Assembly (NCBI GenBank): GCA_015499985.1 | Contig: JAAAUF010000146.1 | Coordinates: forward strand, 931 to 15,321 | Reading direction: 5' to 3' | Source of the DNA: Haplosporangium gracile | Lineage: Eukaryota > Mortierellomycota > Mortierellomycetes > Mortierellales > Mortierellaceae | Length of the DNA: 14,391 bases | Part shown: piece after piece, positions 1 through 8,467 of the stretch | Numbering within the stretch: the stretch's first letter is position 1 | Layout: each line of letters begins with the position of its first letter | Position numbers and translations under genes: made by a program | The notes under the pieces: generated by a model | What the model saw: the letters and a program-made list of their open reading frames with translations, nothing else | Databases searched by the model: none | Told to the model about the DNA's origin: nothing

Positions 1-127
1 TCTGGCCTCTACCTCTTGTGGAGAAGGATATATAAACTTAATCAGCGACTATGCTCCTTTCTGCACTAAGATGCCCTTTCTCAGTCTTCTCACTCTCCCT
101 TTTTGTCAATTCCTTTTCTTTTGACAG

Positions 128-190
128 GTTTCTCCACAATATGCGGCGCATACAGGTCGAATACTTGCATCGGGTGCGCAAATGATTTGA
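128..190 (+). CDS. Possible last exon of a gene extending left of the window (partial)
   Basis: A good 3' splice acceptor (pyrimidine-rich stretch ending in TTTTGACAG at 119-127, with a CTCAC branch-like site at about 89-93) is followed by a 20-codon open stretch ending in TGA at 188-190. The predicted peptide begins VSPQYAAHTG and ends ASGAQMI. Its mix of residues and use of GCG, GGT and GCA codons look coding rather than random, but no family is recognised. No convincing donor lies in bases 1-60 (the only GT, at 18-19, gives a weak GTGGAG), so the previous exon is probably outside the window. It could also be a chance acceptor in non-coding DNA. Confidence 0.3.
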   Translation, partial: VSPQYAAHTGRILASGAQMI

Positions 191-1992
191 ATGGCTGTCT
201 GCCGTTAGCATCGACATGCTTATTCCCCTTTTACTTTCCCACTCTCATTCATCTCTTGGGCACTAATTTCGTCCACTTACATTTTGCATCCATAGATCTG
301 TCTACACTACACTCTACCTCCCATTAGTTGACAACCCCTGTGTTATTCAGGCACAGCAGTCGGCGACATTTGTTTGTTGTTTGTTTGTTATTCGAAAAGG
401 GGTCCTTTACGCCTCTAAGGAAGAGAGCTGTTTAATCGACGACTAAAATAGAAGGCTGGCGTTAACCATGTGCAAGCAGGACTGTTGATTTGTTGTTTTC
501 TGTTTTGCCTTCTCACTTTTTGGCGGGCGGAATGGTTGGCCTACAGAAGAATGAAGCATAGTCGAAGAAAAGCGAGACACAAAACACACCAAACTTTAAC
601 AAATGGCTATGGAATCAAGAGACGTTTTTCCGACTTTTCCAGCTCTGTATGCTGCTCTTTTTTTCCTTTTACTTCCTCGTCCCCATTTGTGCTCACAAGC
701 ACCCACTAACAATACGCCAAGGCCACATTTTCATTTATGGCAGCTTGCTGTTACTGCCTTGGAGGTAAGTGAATAGACCATGACTAACGGGCAATTCTCA
801 CAACAACGACAGCTGTCTGTTTTCATATGCACACAACATGGGGGAGGAAAGAGAAAGTAGAGAAAGGAGAACAAGCATATTGCTGCACTCGACTACAGTA
901 TGCAGCAGTTTATGAGTACAAGAAAAAAGAAAGAAATCGCATGATTTTTCTTCGTTCGAAAAAGTACATACATTGTCCAGGTATAATAGAAATGCGGACG
1001 GCGACTCGTCGGAAAGGGCGAAAGTCGAGGAAAGAAACAGAGAGCAGAGACAGAGAACAGAGATAGCTCAGAGATAGTGTATGCGTGCGTGTAGAAAGAG
1101 AAAAAGAAGGTATTTTGTTTGTGCAACACACAATAATTTTAGTTTGATTTTTTTTCCCTTCAACTTCACTGAGACCTTTCTCGTTTTCCTTTCATCTCTT
1201 TACGCCCACACATTATGGAGAGTGTAAACAAACAGCCCATACACAGAGGTGAGTGGGCAAACGGTTCAATCGTGTGGTCCATGTGCAGTTTTTTCCCCTT
1301 CCAGATGAGATTTGACTGTTCTTCATTTTCTCACTCGACTTCCATTAACGCCCTTTGCGTCCATCACTTGGCCATTAATGTTTCTGTTCAGGGGTAAACT
1401 CCTATAAGGACCGTCATAGAATAACCTATTTTTTCTGTTGTATGGACTTTCTCATTTTCGTCCTCAGAGAGACAAAAGCAATGATAGGCGACCACAAATG
1501 AACAAGCTGCGCGCACTCAGGATAGAAGCAGAAAGAGGGAGGGAATGAATATCTAATCTTTGCTATAGTACCCAGGACGTATTCCGCTATTGACAGTTTT
1601 TGTCACTTTCGAACGCCCTGTGCCTTGAACCTGAGAGTACTGCCCCCCTTGTGCATGTATTTCTCAGTTGGTATCTATTTTATCCTCCTCTCTGACTCTC
1701 TCTCGCACACTCACTGCATGCATGCTATCCGCACTTTTTCACCCTCTCTCTGCCTTGTGCGTGCCATTCCGCCCTCCCTCATTGGGCGTAACCGTTAATA
1801 TGGAGCACCTTGAAAGAAAATGACACACAAATTAAGCGAATTCACTTCATTTCTAACAAAGGGATGTCCAAGGAAGAAATTAAAGAAGTTGTGATATTCA
1901 AATGCCCGAGGATATTTGTATGTCTATATGCAGTGCATGACTGACTCGCACAATTATAAAGACGGACGGCAGGTTGTATTCATACAGCACTC

Positions 1993-1999
1993 TATAAAA
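1993..1999 (+). promoter_or_regulatory. TATA-like box without an assigned gene
   Basis: The motif TATAAAA, within CTCTATAAAAAGAG, is a good match to a eukaryotic TATA box on the plus strand. The first downstream ATG, at 2021, opens a 77-codon Lys/Arg/Glu-rich frame with no recognisable domain and is too close for a normal TATA-to-start distance. A transcript from here would run toward the transposon at 3309. It may be a chance match in AT-rich DNA. Confidence 0.2.
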
Positions 2000-3300
2000 A
2001 GAGAATGAAAACAAGAGGAAATGAAAAAGAGAAGGAATGAACGAATACACTCACTGTTCTTTTGGGCGTCGGAGAAGAAAAAAGAGGAGGTTCAAGCGTC
2101 GGCTAGAACTACAGTGTGGACGGTGAGAGTTTGTTTCTTTTCGAGTGGAATTGAAAGGGCCATATGGCGCGAGAGTCGGCGTGTTAACATAAGACAAGAG
2201 AGGGAGAGCCTATCAGAGTACCTCCATCCCGTGTCAAGTACTCTTGAGCCGTAAGAAAGCAAGAGGAGAGAGTTGGCCTTCACCTCTAACCGATAGAGTT
2301 CTACCTCCAGTGGGAGAGGAAGGCGGAGAAACAAAAACAATATGGAAGGGAAAGTGGGGGCATAGATAGGGGCACTGGGTATTGGAGGCAACATCTCCGC
2401 TGTGGAAAGTGAGGGTATTTACCACACATTACGAGAGGGCGAAAAGAAACACGGGAAAAGAAGCGAGCAAAGCGAGAGCCCTCCCTTGGCGTGCATTTTC
2501 CTCTCTTTTTTTTCGCTGTTGCGATTAAGAATGGTACCTCTATCTCTCCTGGTTATGTCTATTGAACTGCTCTTGGTCTGCTGCCCGCTGCCGTGTTAAT
2601 CCCTATTTAACTATGCCGAGGTATCATATGAGTGCAGCGCATTCCTCCCTCACTTCACTCATTTCTCGGTCTAACATGACCCCCCCTCCCAACGATCGAA
2701 GTACAGTGTGAAGGTGAGAGCTCTTGGTATTTTCTCCACAAATAAGACCAATCATTAGGAAATGACTTTGTTTTACCACTCCGACCGATCCTTTTGCCTT
2801 ATTCGCTGTGCATTCTTCATCATGGCGCTTCAGACCCATGCCATGTCCTTAACAAAACTGCAAAATGAGAGAGACCCGAGTCCATGTTTCCTTACCGTAC
2901 TCCCACTTCCCTCCCCTATTACAAAATAGAGATCCATGGTCGCTCAATAACGGTCGATTCTTGGGAAATGGTTGCGTAAAAACGAATTGCTCTATTCGGG
3001 TTGTGTACAGCACCTCCTGACGGGTGAAAAATCTCAGGCACAGTTTTCCACTCACCTGTTATTTGTGTATCCGCAAGAGACGAACGGTGTGTTGCGCTCA
3101 CTCTTTTTTTTTTTAAGTAATATCTACTTCGCTTGTGTGTCAATCAGATCTCTAGGCAAGTGGGAGCAAACTCACATGTAGTTTTTGTTACATGCCGTGT
3201 GCGCCTTTTTTACTTATTTTATGACCCACGTTTTCTTATCGAGACTCGAGTGAAATTCTTACATTCCCTACAAGAGTGTGCTTCTGGCTGTGCCGTGGAT

Positions 3301-3308
3301 GAAAATCA
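3301..3308 (+). repeat. Left copy of 8-bp target-site duplication
   Basis: GAAAATCA here is repeated exactly and in the same orientation at 3922-3929, directly outside the two ends of the inverted-repeat element. A perfect direct repeat immediately flanking inverted termini is the footprint of cut-and-paste transposition. Eight bases is the usual size for the hAT and P superfamilies and falls in the range seen for Mutator-like elements. Confidence 0.8.
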
Positions 3309-3523
3309 CAGCCAAAAAAAATGCGTTACATCGTCAGTGTTCACTGTTTATACTGATGTTTGGAGGAGGCCATGGGGTGTGTTAGAAAATTGGCACCGGA
3401 TCCCTGGGAGAGAGGGCTTCTGTAAATAAAATTAGGCGGGTATGAGCAAGGGGTCTCTTTGAATCATAGTTATCCTTGGACATCCCTCTCGCTTATTTTT
3501 ATCGACCTGGCCTGAACCTGCGG
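3309..3523 (+). repeat. Left long terminal inverted repeat
   Basis: It starts CAGCCAAAAAAAATGCG and pairs with the reverse complement of 3705-3921. The short open frames seen in it (reading for example SSVFTVYTD) occur identically in the other arm on the opposite strand and are by-products of the repeat, not protein evidence. It contains an AATAAA at 3425-3430 reading inward on the plus strand. Confidence 0.88.
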
Positions 3524-3592
3524 TCCTCCTTCTCTGTGCTATTGTTACTCACAGTCGACGATGCTTGTTTTTGGCAGACAGAAAAGACAGAG

Positions 3593-3606
3593 ACCATGGC
3601 CATGGT
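3593..3606. repeat. 14-bp perfect palindrome in the transposon centre
   Basis: ACCATGGCCATGGT equals its own reverse complement. It lies near the middle of the unique centre, close to the tip of the hairpin that the element would form as single-stranded DNA or RNA. A role is not known. Confidence 0.6.
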
Positions 3607-3704
3607 GTGGTATGTGGTGTTGAAAGAGGGGAATGGGAGGGTGGAGGGGTGCTGTCTATCGGTCGGTCAGTCTGTTTTGGGACCTCGACCCTTTAAGATA
3701 GCAG

Positions 3705-3921
3705 CCACAGGTTCAGGCCAGGTCGATAAAAATAAGCGAGAGGGATGTCCAAGGATAACTATGATTCAAAGAGACCCCTTGCTCATACCCGCCTAATTTT
3801 ATTTACAGAAGCCCTCTCTCCCAGGGATCCGGTGCCAATTTTCTAACACACCCCATGGCCTCCTCCAAACATCAGTATAAACAGTGAACACTGACGATGT
3901 AACGCATTTTTTTTTGGCGTG
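3705..3921 (-). repeat. Right long terminal inverted repeat
   Basis: This is the reverse complement of 3309-3523, with one extra C at the outer end (CACGCC) and one extra A in the A-run. Read on the minus strand it carries the matching inward AATAAA (plus-strand TTTATT at 3798-3803). Read on the plus strand, the AATTTTATTTACAG at about 3795-3808 resembles a splice acceptor. Confidence 0.88.
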
Positions 3922-3929
3922 GAAAATCA
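3922..3929 (+). repeat. Right copy of 8-bp target-site duplication
   Basis: GAAAATCA is identical to 3301-3308 and abuts the outer end of the right arm. The match stops on either side of the eight bases (preceded by T on the left and G on the right; followed by C on the left and A on the right), which fixes the duplication length. Confidence 0.8.
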
Positions 3930-4099
3930 AGTGCTGAAATGAAAGAGCAGCCAACGTTTTTGAGAACCAAACTAAACCCTTTTTAGGGAATGAATCGTGT
4001 CCAACCCCAGACAGAGAGAAGAGCACTTATTTTTCATGCAATTCGCCCCTTTTTTCTCACTTGCATCCTGCATCTCTTAACCATTCACCATTCTATTCA

Positions 4100-4138
4100 T
4101 CTCTTTCTTTCTTTCCTTCCTTCCTTCCCTTCTCCCAG
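4100..4138 (+). repeat. CTTT/CTTC pyrimidine microsatellite ending in a splice acceptor
   Basis: Tandem CTTT then CTTC units run without purines into CTCCCAG (4132-4138). A branch-like CTTAAC lies about 60 bases upstream of the acceptor (around 4075-4081). Together these look like the 3' end of an intron, so the broken gene that follows once had upstream exons. Expansion of the microsatellite may have lengthened the original pyrimidine tract. Confidence 0.5.
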
Positions 4139-4993
4139 AGATATAGCCAAGGCTGGCTTTTTGCAGCTACTTGTCCATTGTCGGCGAATCATCCTTCAAG
4201 ATGCCGTTTTCCATCTGCACCACAAGCAGAAGAGTCTTATTTTGGACCACGAGATCTTTCAGTCGCCGTTGTTCACAGAATTCCAGCAGGAACTCGGAGA
4301 CTATATCGACAAACCTACTTCAAATCCCTTGCAAGCGGTAAGGGAAACTATGCCTGAGCTTGTGAGCGAAATTCAAAGCATGTCGACGCGACTTCACCAG
4401 CAGGAAACCACTATCCCAACGTTTGTTCGGGATCACCAGCAACAAATAGTGGATCAGCTCAATCTAAAGAAACAGGCGCATAAGGAACAAAAGGAGCACT
4501 ATGAGATAGCATTAGCCCAACAATGACAGCAATTTTTTTCAACCAACAGCAATATCAACAGCAATATCAACAGCAACAGTACTACCAGCAATCCTCTGTT
4601 GTTCACCTCATTCAGCTTCGAGATGTCCTTGATACTCTCATTCAGCAACACCTCCAGCCGCCCTTCTTTTCTCCAGCTTCATTGGGAGATGCATCCTTTC
4701 AAGAACAATAAATACTGCTTTTAACTCAAGTACCAGCTTCATATCCACCATATCAAGTGATCATGCCACCTACCGTAACTATGTCTTCGTCCTGGTCTCA
4801 CTCACAAGCCAACTCATCCTTCCTTTCTACACCCAGCCGGGGTCCACAGCCGTCTCTCTCTTTACCATAGCGTGTGCCCATTCCCCAATTAAGTTCACCT
4901 GCCCCCCCTCAAGTAGTTGGCAACGCAAAAGCACCCAGGCAGAGCAAGGAAAAGCCATTCCGCTTTGTCACTGTTACTCAGAAAGTAATTTAA
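4139..4993 (+). pseudogene. Eroded gene fragment, resembling an Ndc10/Crypton-type recombinase relative
   Basis: From the acceptor at 4137-4138 an open frame runs to TGA at 4524-4526. The reading then shifts at a T7 run (4533-4539) into a second frame carrying YQQQ-type glutamine repeats. That frame continues in coding-like sequence through TAA (4709-4711) and TAG (4868-4870) to a final TAA at 4991-4993. All three premature stops could come from single C-to-T changes (CGA, CAA, CAG). The first part contains FLQLLVHCRRIILQDA and an acidic, coiled-coil-like Gln/Glu/Lys-rich section. The later part is Ser/Pro-rich and ends KPFRFVTVTQ. The first motif resembles the region after the DNA-binding and recombinase fold in Ndc10-like and Crypton-like proteins common in Mucoromycota; this is recollection, not a search result. 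Upstream exons, including any catalytic part, are not visible. It could instead be a decayed host gene. Confidence 0.6.
4544..4579 (+). repeat. 12-bp tandem repeat encoding Gln-Gln-Gln-Tyr
   Basis: Three units of CAACAGCAATAT (the last ends CAACAG) lie in the second frame of the pseudogene, giving alternating glutamine runs and tyrosines. The unit is a multiple of three, so it expanded while the frame was still coding. Confidence 0.7.
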
Positions 4994-5009
4994 TACATGA
5001 TTAGAAAGA

Positions 5010-5015
5010 AATAAA
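5010..5015 (+). terminator. AATAAA polyadenylation signal after the pseudogene
   Basis: A canonical AATAAA lies 17 bases after the final TAA of the broken gene on the same strand. The position fits a former 3' end and supports 4993 as the original stop codon, although the motif is common in AT-rich DNA. Confidence 0.35.
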
Positions 5016-5029
5016 GTGGATACAGTATG

Positions 5030-5300
5030 AATATTAGGAATTGGGAAAGGATAGAAAAAAACGAGGGTAAGGGAGAATGGTGGTGAAGTGTGAACACAAG
5101 GACAGCGACATGAATGACAACGAAAAACTTTTGTTGTGTATGAAGTATGAATGAAAGGAAAAGAGAATGGGAGAGAAATCAGTCTGCAACTGGCTAAAAA
5201 GGTAAGAAAAGGGTGGCAGTGCGACAGGAAGTGAGGGAGAGGATGAGGGAGAAAGAGGGAGTGGGCAAAGAGAAAGGAAGGTGCGGGACAAGCAAGACAT
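5030..5300. repeat. Purine-rich tract, about 270 bp
   Basis: The plus strand is strongly G/A-rich (for example GAGGGAGAAAGAGGGAG around 5245-5262) and the minus strand correspondingly C/T-rich, so minus-strand open frames here read as Ser/Leu/Phe/Pro-rich low-complexity peptides. It is not a strict tandem repeat. It could form an unusual DNA structure or be a former promoter, as C/T-rich tracts are common in fungal 5' regions, but no gene begins next to it. The remainder of 4994-5740 holds T-runs at about 5422 and 5570 and no gene. Confidence 0.5.
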
Positions 5301-5640
5301 ATAAAAAAAAACACGAAACAGACGCGAATATGAACTGAAAAAAATGGTACGCGTTCTCTGTCAACATAGGGGTATTTCCCAAGCGCTAATATCTTTATTT
5401 TTGGTAATCCTTAACTATTATTTTTTTTTTGCTTTTTTATTTTCAGCGTTTGTTATTCTGAGAAAGATCATTCTAAAGTCTCATCCCTTGCATCCTCCTA
5501 TGCATGCCGCTCTTCTTCCAAATACTTTTAATAACACAGACATGGAGATTTACACGCAACAGAGCTACGTTTTTTTTTTTTTATTTTCTATTTTTTACGA
5601 ATTCAAATGAAAATGAAAGGTACAATGATAAGAATGTTGT

Positions 5641-5646
5641 TTTATT
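5641..5646 (-). terminator. AATAAA polyadenylation signal of the first F-box gene
   Basis: Plus-strand TTTATT gives AATAAA on the minus strand, about 95 bases beyond the stop codon at 5741, a usual length for a fungal 3' untranslated region. T-rich DNA follows further downstream in the transcript direction. Confidence 0.5.
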
Positions 5647-5740
5647 TTATACAAAGTGACTCGCCGAGACACGCTCCAGTGTCTCAGGCAATCCAAACAT
5701 CCTCCAACCGTCCACACCCCACTCCGTCACCCCTCTCAGC

Positions 5741-8272
5741 TCACTCCTGGCGATAGATACGCACATGAGGGTAGGTAGAATGGAACCATCCCAAGATCTC
5801 ATCTGAAACGTTATACTTTTCAGCATCGATTCGGCACAGCTCCGGCAAGCTCTCCACCAACCACTCCATATCTTCTTGCTTGAATGACTGGTACAGGCCC
5901 AGCACATGCAACCGCTTAATCGATCGGAACCCGCTCAATAGCGGACAAGGTGTGTGGCGGTTCAGTTTGGGTCCACATCCCATCAGTCCAAGATACTGAA
6001 CGTTGCTGACATCCTGGATCGGGTGGAGGGCGTGCTTCATGTCGATGTCTCCGCCTTGTTCTGGTCGAGATCCGGATGCCTTTGTTGCAGACCTGGATCC
6101 ATTTCCAGTGTCCTTTGATGATTTGATGTTGGTGACGTTAGTATTACTGCTGGCACCTGCGTTGATATGGATGTTAGCGTTGGCGCTACTGCCAGCTGTC
6201 CTGCGGTGTCGTTGGCCATGGTGGTCTGTAGATGTTGCAGTGCTCGCGGTGGCAGGTGTGGATGTGGGTGTTGATGTAGATGCGGACATGGTGGCAGTGG
6301 TAACGCCGGTCAACATCCTGGTAAGAAGGGAGACAGGCGTATCGGCCTTATTGACAACCTCGATCGGCAAAGACCGCTTCTTGCTCTCAACATCCTCCCG
6401 CGGTTGTTGTTCCTTTGTCTCCGTCTCCGCAATACGAGCCTTCTCCGTCGATGGGATATAGGGCTCATAAGATCCAATCAATCCAATGTGCACAAACATG
6501 ATCTCCAGATTCGGACACGTCCAAGCCCGATCATCAAACGACTCTGGCTCAATCGTCACTCCTGAAGCCTCAAGATGCCGCAGGGTAGAGCTACAGCGTG
6601 ACAAGAACCGGTGCAGACCCTTAGAAGAGATCTGTGTGCAGTACTGGATATCGAGTCGGACAAGGCTCCTGCACTTTTGCGCCAAAATCAACAGCTCCTC
6701 GTCTCCAACTCGGGTCCCCGAAAGGTTGAGGATCGTCATCTGAGTCAAGGTTGTGAACAGCGGCGTGAATGTTTCCCGCTCAAGCTGCTTGCAGGACCCA
6801 ATGTCGATTGCATATAGTCGTGGACAACTCACCTGTATGATCTGAATCATCTCTGATGTGATCACCAGGGTCTCGTTCCGGGCAAAGGAGAGCTCCAGCA
6901 GGTTGGGGCAGTTCCTAATCATTCCTGTAAGGTACTTTGGTGATACGGTAACCTCCTTCATCGCCAAGTATTTGATCCGCGTAGGGACAACCTTGAGGTC
7001 ATGCTTCGTTGCTACCACTAGCCCTGATCCTGATTCTCCACTAACAACTGCTCCATGAACTGACGTGGCGGGGCTGTCATCCAGATGGACCCGTGAAAGG
7101 GATAAAAAGTCGAGGTTCTCGCATTGGCGCAATATATCAGCGAGATGGCGGTGGTTGACAGTCATATTGATGATCTTGAGGGTCGTAAGCTGATGCATGC
7201 TCTGGATGGCCTTGACACTGTCGGCAGACAAGTCCAACGCGACCGAGCTAAGGACCAGAGACGTCAGGGTACCAGAGACCTTTGCTAAAATCTTTTCCCG
7301 AACCGCCATCGACTCCTTGCTCCCATGAAAGGCGATCCCCTTGAGTCGAGGGAACTGACAGAGTAGCATCTCCTCATAGTCGGTCCAGTCCTCGCATTTG
7401 ATCGATCTAATGTAATGTGACTGTGATTGAATCGAGGCGCAGAACCGACCGAACCGCCAATGCTTGTCGACAATGTGGCGCCAGAGAAGAGGGGTACAGT
7501 GAATCGACCAGTATTTCGAGACTCGACAGCATTTTGCCAGCGAAGGCTTGTCCAAGAACTCGGCCACCGATCGAATGATCTCGGGGACGTCAAACATGCG
7601 ATTCTGGACTAAAGAGTACGTAGCCTCCTCTTCCTTCTCCTCCGCTGCTGCTGCTGCTGTCGATGATACAGCCTTGTTGTTATTGTCGATATTGTTATAG
7701 ACAAATATGACGCCATTCTCGGTGGTGATGGCTGTGTTTTTGGTGCCGTCCTCATGACTGTCCGCTGTGGTCAGGAGATCCTTGTCCAAATCCATTGAGA
7801 CGACTGTGGACTCGATATTAGGGGTCGTCAAGTCACTCTCCTGACGCTTGTTGCTAGGCAGACCTCCTGCAACTGCAACGACTGTGGTCAAGACCTTGAA
7901 GGTAGTTCCGTCTTGTTGTGAGGCAAGATGTCCCTCTCTGGCAGAGTGCATGGTCTTGGCGGTGGTCGAATGTGGGGCCTTGTGGACGAATGGTGAAGCA
8001 ATGCGAGCGAGTGACATGGCAGCATCAGCTGTTGTGGCAGGCTCCATGTCGTGATCGGTCATCCCTTGTCCTCCTGTAGAAGAGAAAGAAGACAAAGAAA
8101 AAGACGCACCGGTTGTTGTGCCGCTGGTAGCAGCGGCAGTAGCGTGGGAAGTAGTCGCAGTCATGTCTGTGTCCGCGTCTGTAATTTGAAGGAGCGGAGT
8201 AGGAGTCGTATTAGGTTCAGGAGTAGTCACGAACCCTGGGAGGACCCTGAGGATAGAGTTGAGGATGCCCAT
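5741..8272 (-). CDS. F-box/leucine-rich-repeat protein 1 (843 aa)
   Basis: Predicted SCF ubiquitin-ligase substrate receptor: the F-box would bind Skp1 and the repeats would select a target; the target is unknown. The F-box spans about residues 226-270, starting FDVPEIIRSVAEFLDKPSL and including a C-R-V-S-K-x-W segment and an LLW motif. About ten irregular leucine-rich repeats follow (about 335-600), including LVRLDIQYCTQISSKGL, the cysteine-containing repeat style of AMN1-like F-box proteins. A Ser/Thr/Asn-rich insert (about 655-735) separates them from a final repeat-like part (755-843). Residues 30-200 are Thr/Ala/Ser-rich and probably disordered. The start is the first in-frame ATG, with A at -3 and G at +4; the frame stays open further upstream but without an ATG. 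It reads as one exon, apart from a possible 36-nt in-frame intron at 8074-8109. It is transcribed in the same direction as the next F-box gene upstream. Confidence 0.85.
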   Translation of the reverse strand: MGILNSILRVLPGFVTTPEPNTTPTPLLQITDADTDMTATTSHATAAATSGTTTGASFSLSSFSSTGGQGMTDHDMEPATTADAAMSLARIASPFVHKAPHSTTAKTMHSAREGHLASQQDGTTFKVLTTVVAVAGGLPSNKRQESDLTTPNIESTVVSMDLDKDLLTTADSHEDGTKNTAITTENGVIFVYNNIDNNNKAVSSTAAAAAEEKEEEATYSLVQNRMFDVPEIIRSVAEFLDKPSLAKCCRVSKYWSIHCTPLLWRHIVDKHWRFGRFCASIQSQSHYIRSIKCEDWTDYEEMLLCQFPRLKGIAFHGSKESMAVREKILAKVSGTLTSLVLSSVALDLSADSVKAIQSMHQLTTLKIINMTVNHRHLADILRQCENLDFLSLSRVHLDDSPATSVHGAVVSGESGSGLVVATKHDLKVVPTRIKYLAMKEVTVSPKYLTGMIRNCPNLLELSFARNETLVITSEMIQIIQVSCPRLYAIDIGSCKQLERETFTPLFTTLTQMTILNLSGTRVGDEELLILAQKCRSLVRLDIQYCTQISSKGLHRFLSRCSSTLRHLEASGVTIEPESFDDRAWTCPNLEIMFVHIGLIGSYEPYIPSTEKARIAETETKEQQPREDVESKKRSLPIEVVNKADTPVSLLTRMLTGVTTATMSASTSTPTSTPATASTATSTDHHGQRHRRTAGSSANANIHINAGASSNTNVTNIKSSKDTGNGSRSATKASGSRPEQGGDIDMKHALHPIQDVSNVQYLGLMGCGPKLNRHTPCPLLSGFRSIKRLHVLGLYQSFKQEDMEWLVESLPELCRIDAEKYNVSDEILGWFHSTYPHVRIYRQE

Positions 8273-8467
8273 CGTTCGTCTTTTTGTTTGATGTTGTTGA
8301 GTTGGTCGTGGTGGTCGACGACAACACTGCTTTTGTTTTTTGTGTGCGCGTGTGTGTTGCGTATGTGTCAGGTTGGAGCGGAAGAAGCAATGGTTCGAAT
8401 GAAGACGAGAGTGGGAAGTGGAATAAAGAACAATGAATGACAAAAGGGATGGGTTCACAAGGTCCCC

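Larger units (their letters stand above)
191..3308. other. 3.1-kb spacer with no recognisable gene
   Basis: I read both strands and found no open frame with a recognisable domain, biased codon use or paired splice sites. Open stretches are all at most about 100 codons and are made of low-complexity residues from pyrimidine or purine tracts. Local features include a TTTG/TTG repeat near 368-390, a CT-rich tract near 1680-1760, a GA-rich stretch at about 990-1070, and one strong TATA-like motif at 1993-1999. Part of this may be regulatory DNA or hold an unannotated non-coding RNA, but nothing in it supports a specific call. Confidence 0.5.
3309..3921. mobile_element. 613-bp non-autonomous foldback/MITE-like DNA transposon
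   Basis: The element consists of two inverted arms of about 215 bp and a unique centre of about 181 bp, bounded by a perfect 8-bp duplication. The arms match base for base apart from two single-base indels near the ends (CAGCC against CACGCC, and 8 against 9 A in the adjoining A-run) and one mismatch at the inner limit (3521 against 3707). It encodes no transposase, so it must be moved by an enzyme supplied elsewhere. CA termini plus an 8-bp duplication favour hAT, while the very long arms are more usual for Mutator-like or foldback elements, so the superfamily is left open. Near-identity of the arms implies recent insertion or arm homogenisation. The unrelated centre contains a 14-bp palindrome. 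Confidence 0.85.

Noticed and set aside
1861..1874. 14-base match (GGGATGTCCAAGGA) to the right transposon arm at 3742-3755
   Set aside because: The match stops at both sides, and one exact 14-mer is within chance expectation for a window of this size; there is no sign of a second element.
2092..2394. 100-codon minus-strand open frame
   Set aside because: It begins with ATG, but its Leu/Pro/Ser-rich content reflects a purine-rich plus strand, with no domain, splice sites or promoter.
3314..4026. Two similar short proteins on opposite strands near 3314-3429 and 3799-3916
   Set aside because: Both are translations of the same inverted arm of the transposon; the similarity is explained by the repeat, and there is no domain or codon bias.
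6003..6461. 152-codon plus-strand open frame opposite F-box gene 1
   Set aside because: It is an antisense shadow of a Thr/Ser/Ala-rich coding region, which reads as Val/Ala/Leu on the other strand.
8388..8402. tRNA B-box-like GGTTCGAATG
   Set aside because: No matching A-box upstream and no cloverleaf could be drawn; it lies in the leader of F-box gene 1.
8273..8458. 62-residue upstream extension of F-box protein 1
   Set aside because: The extension has no ATG; it would need a GTG start. It also overlaps the expected leader between the TATA box at 8468-8474 and the well-placed ATG at 8272.
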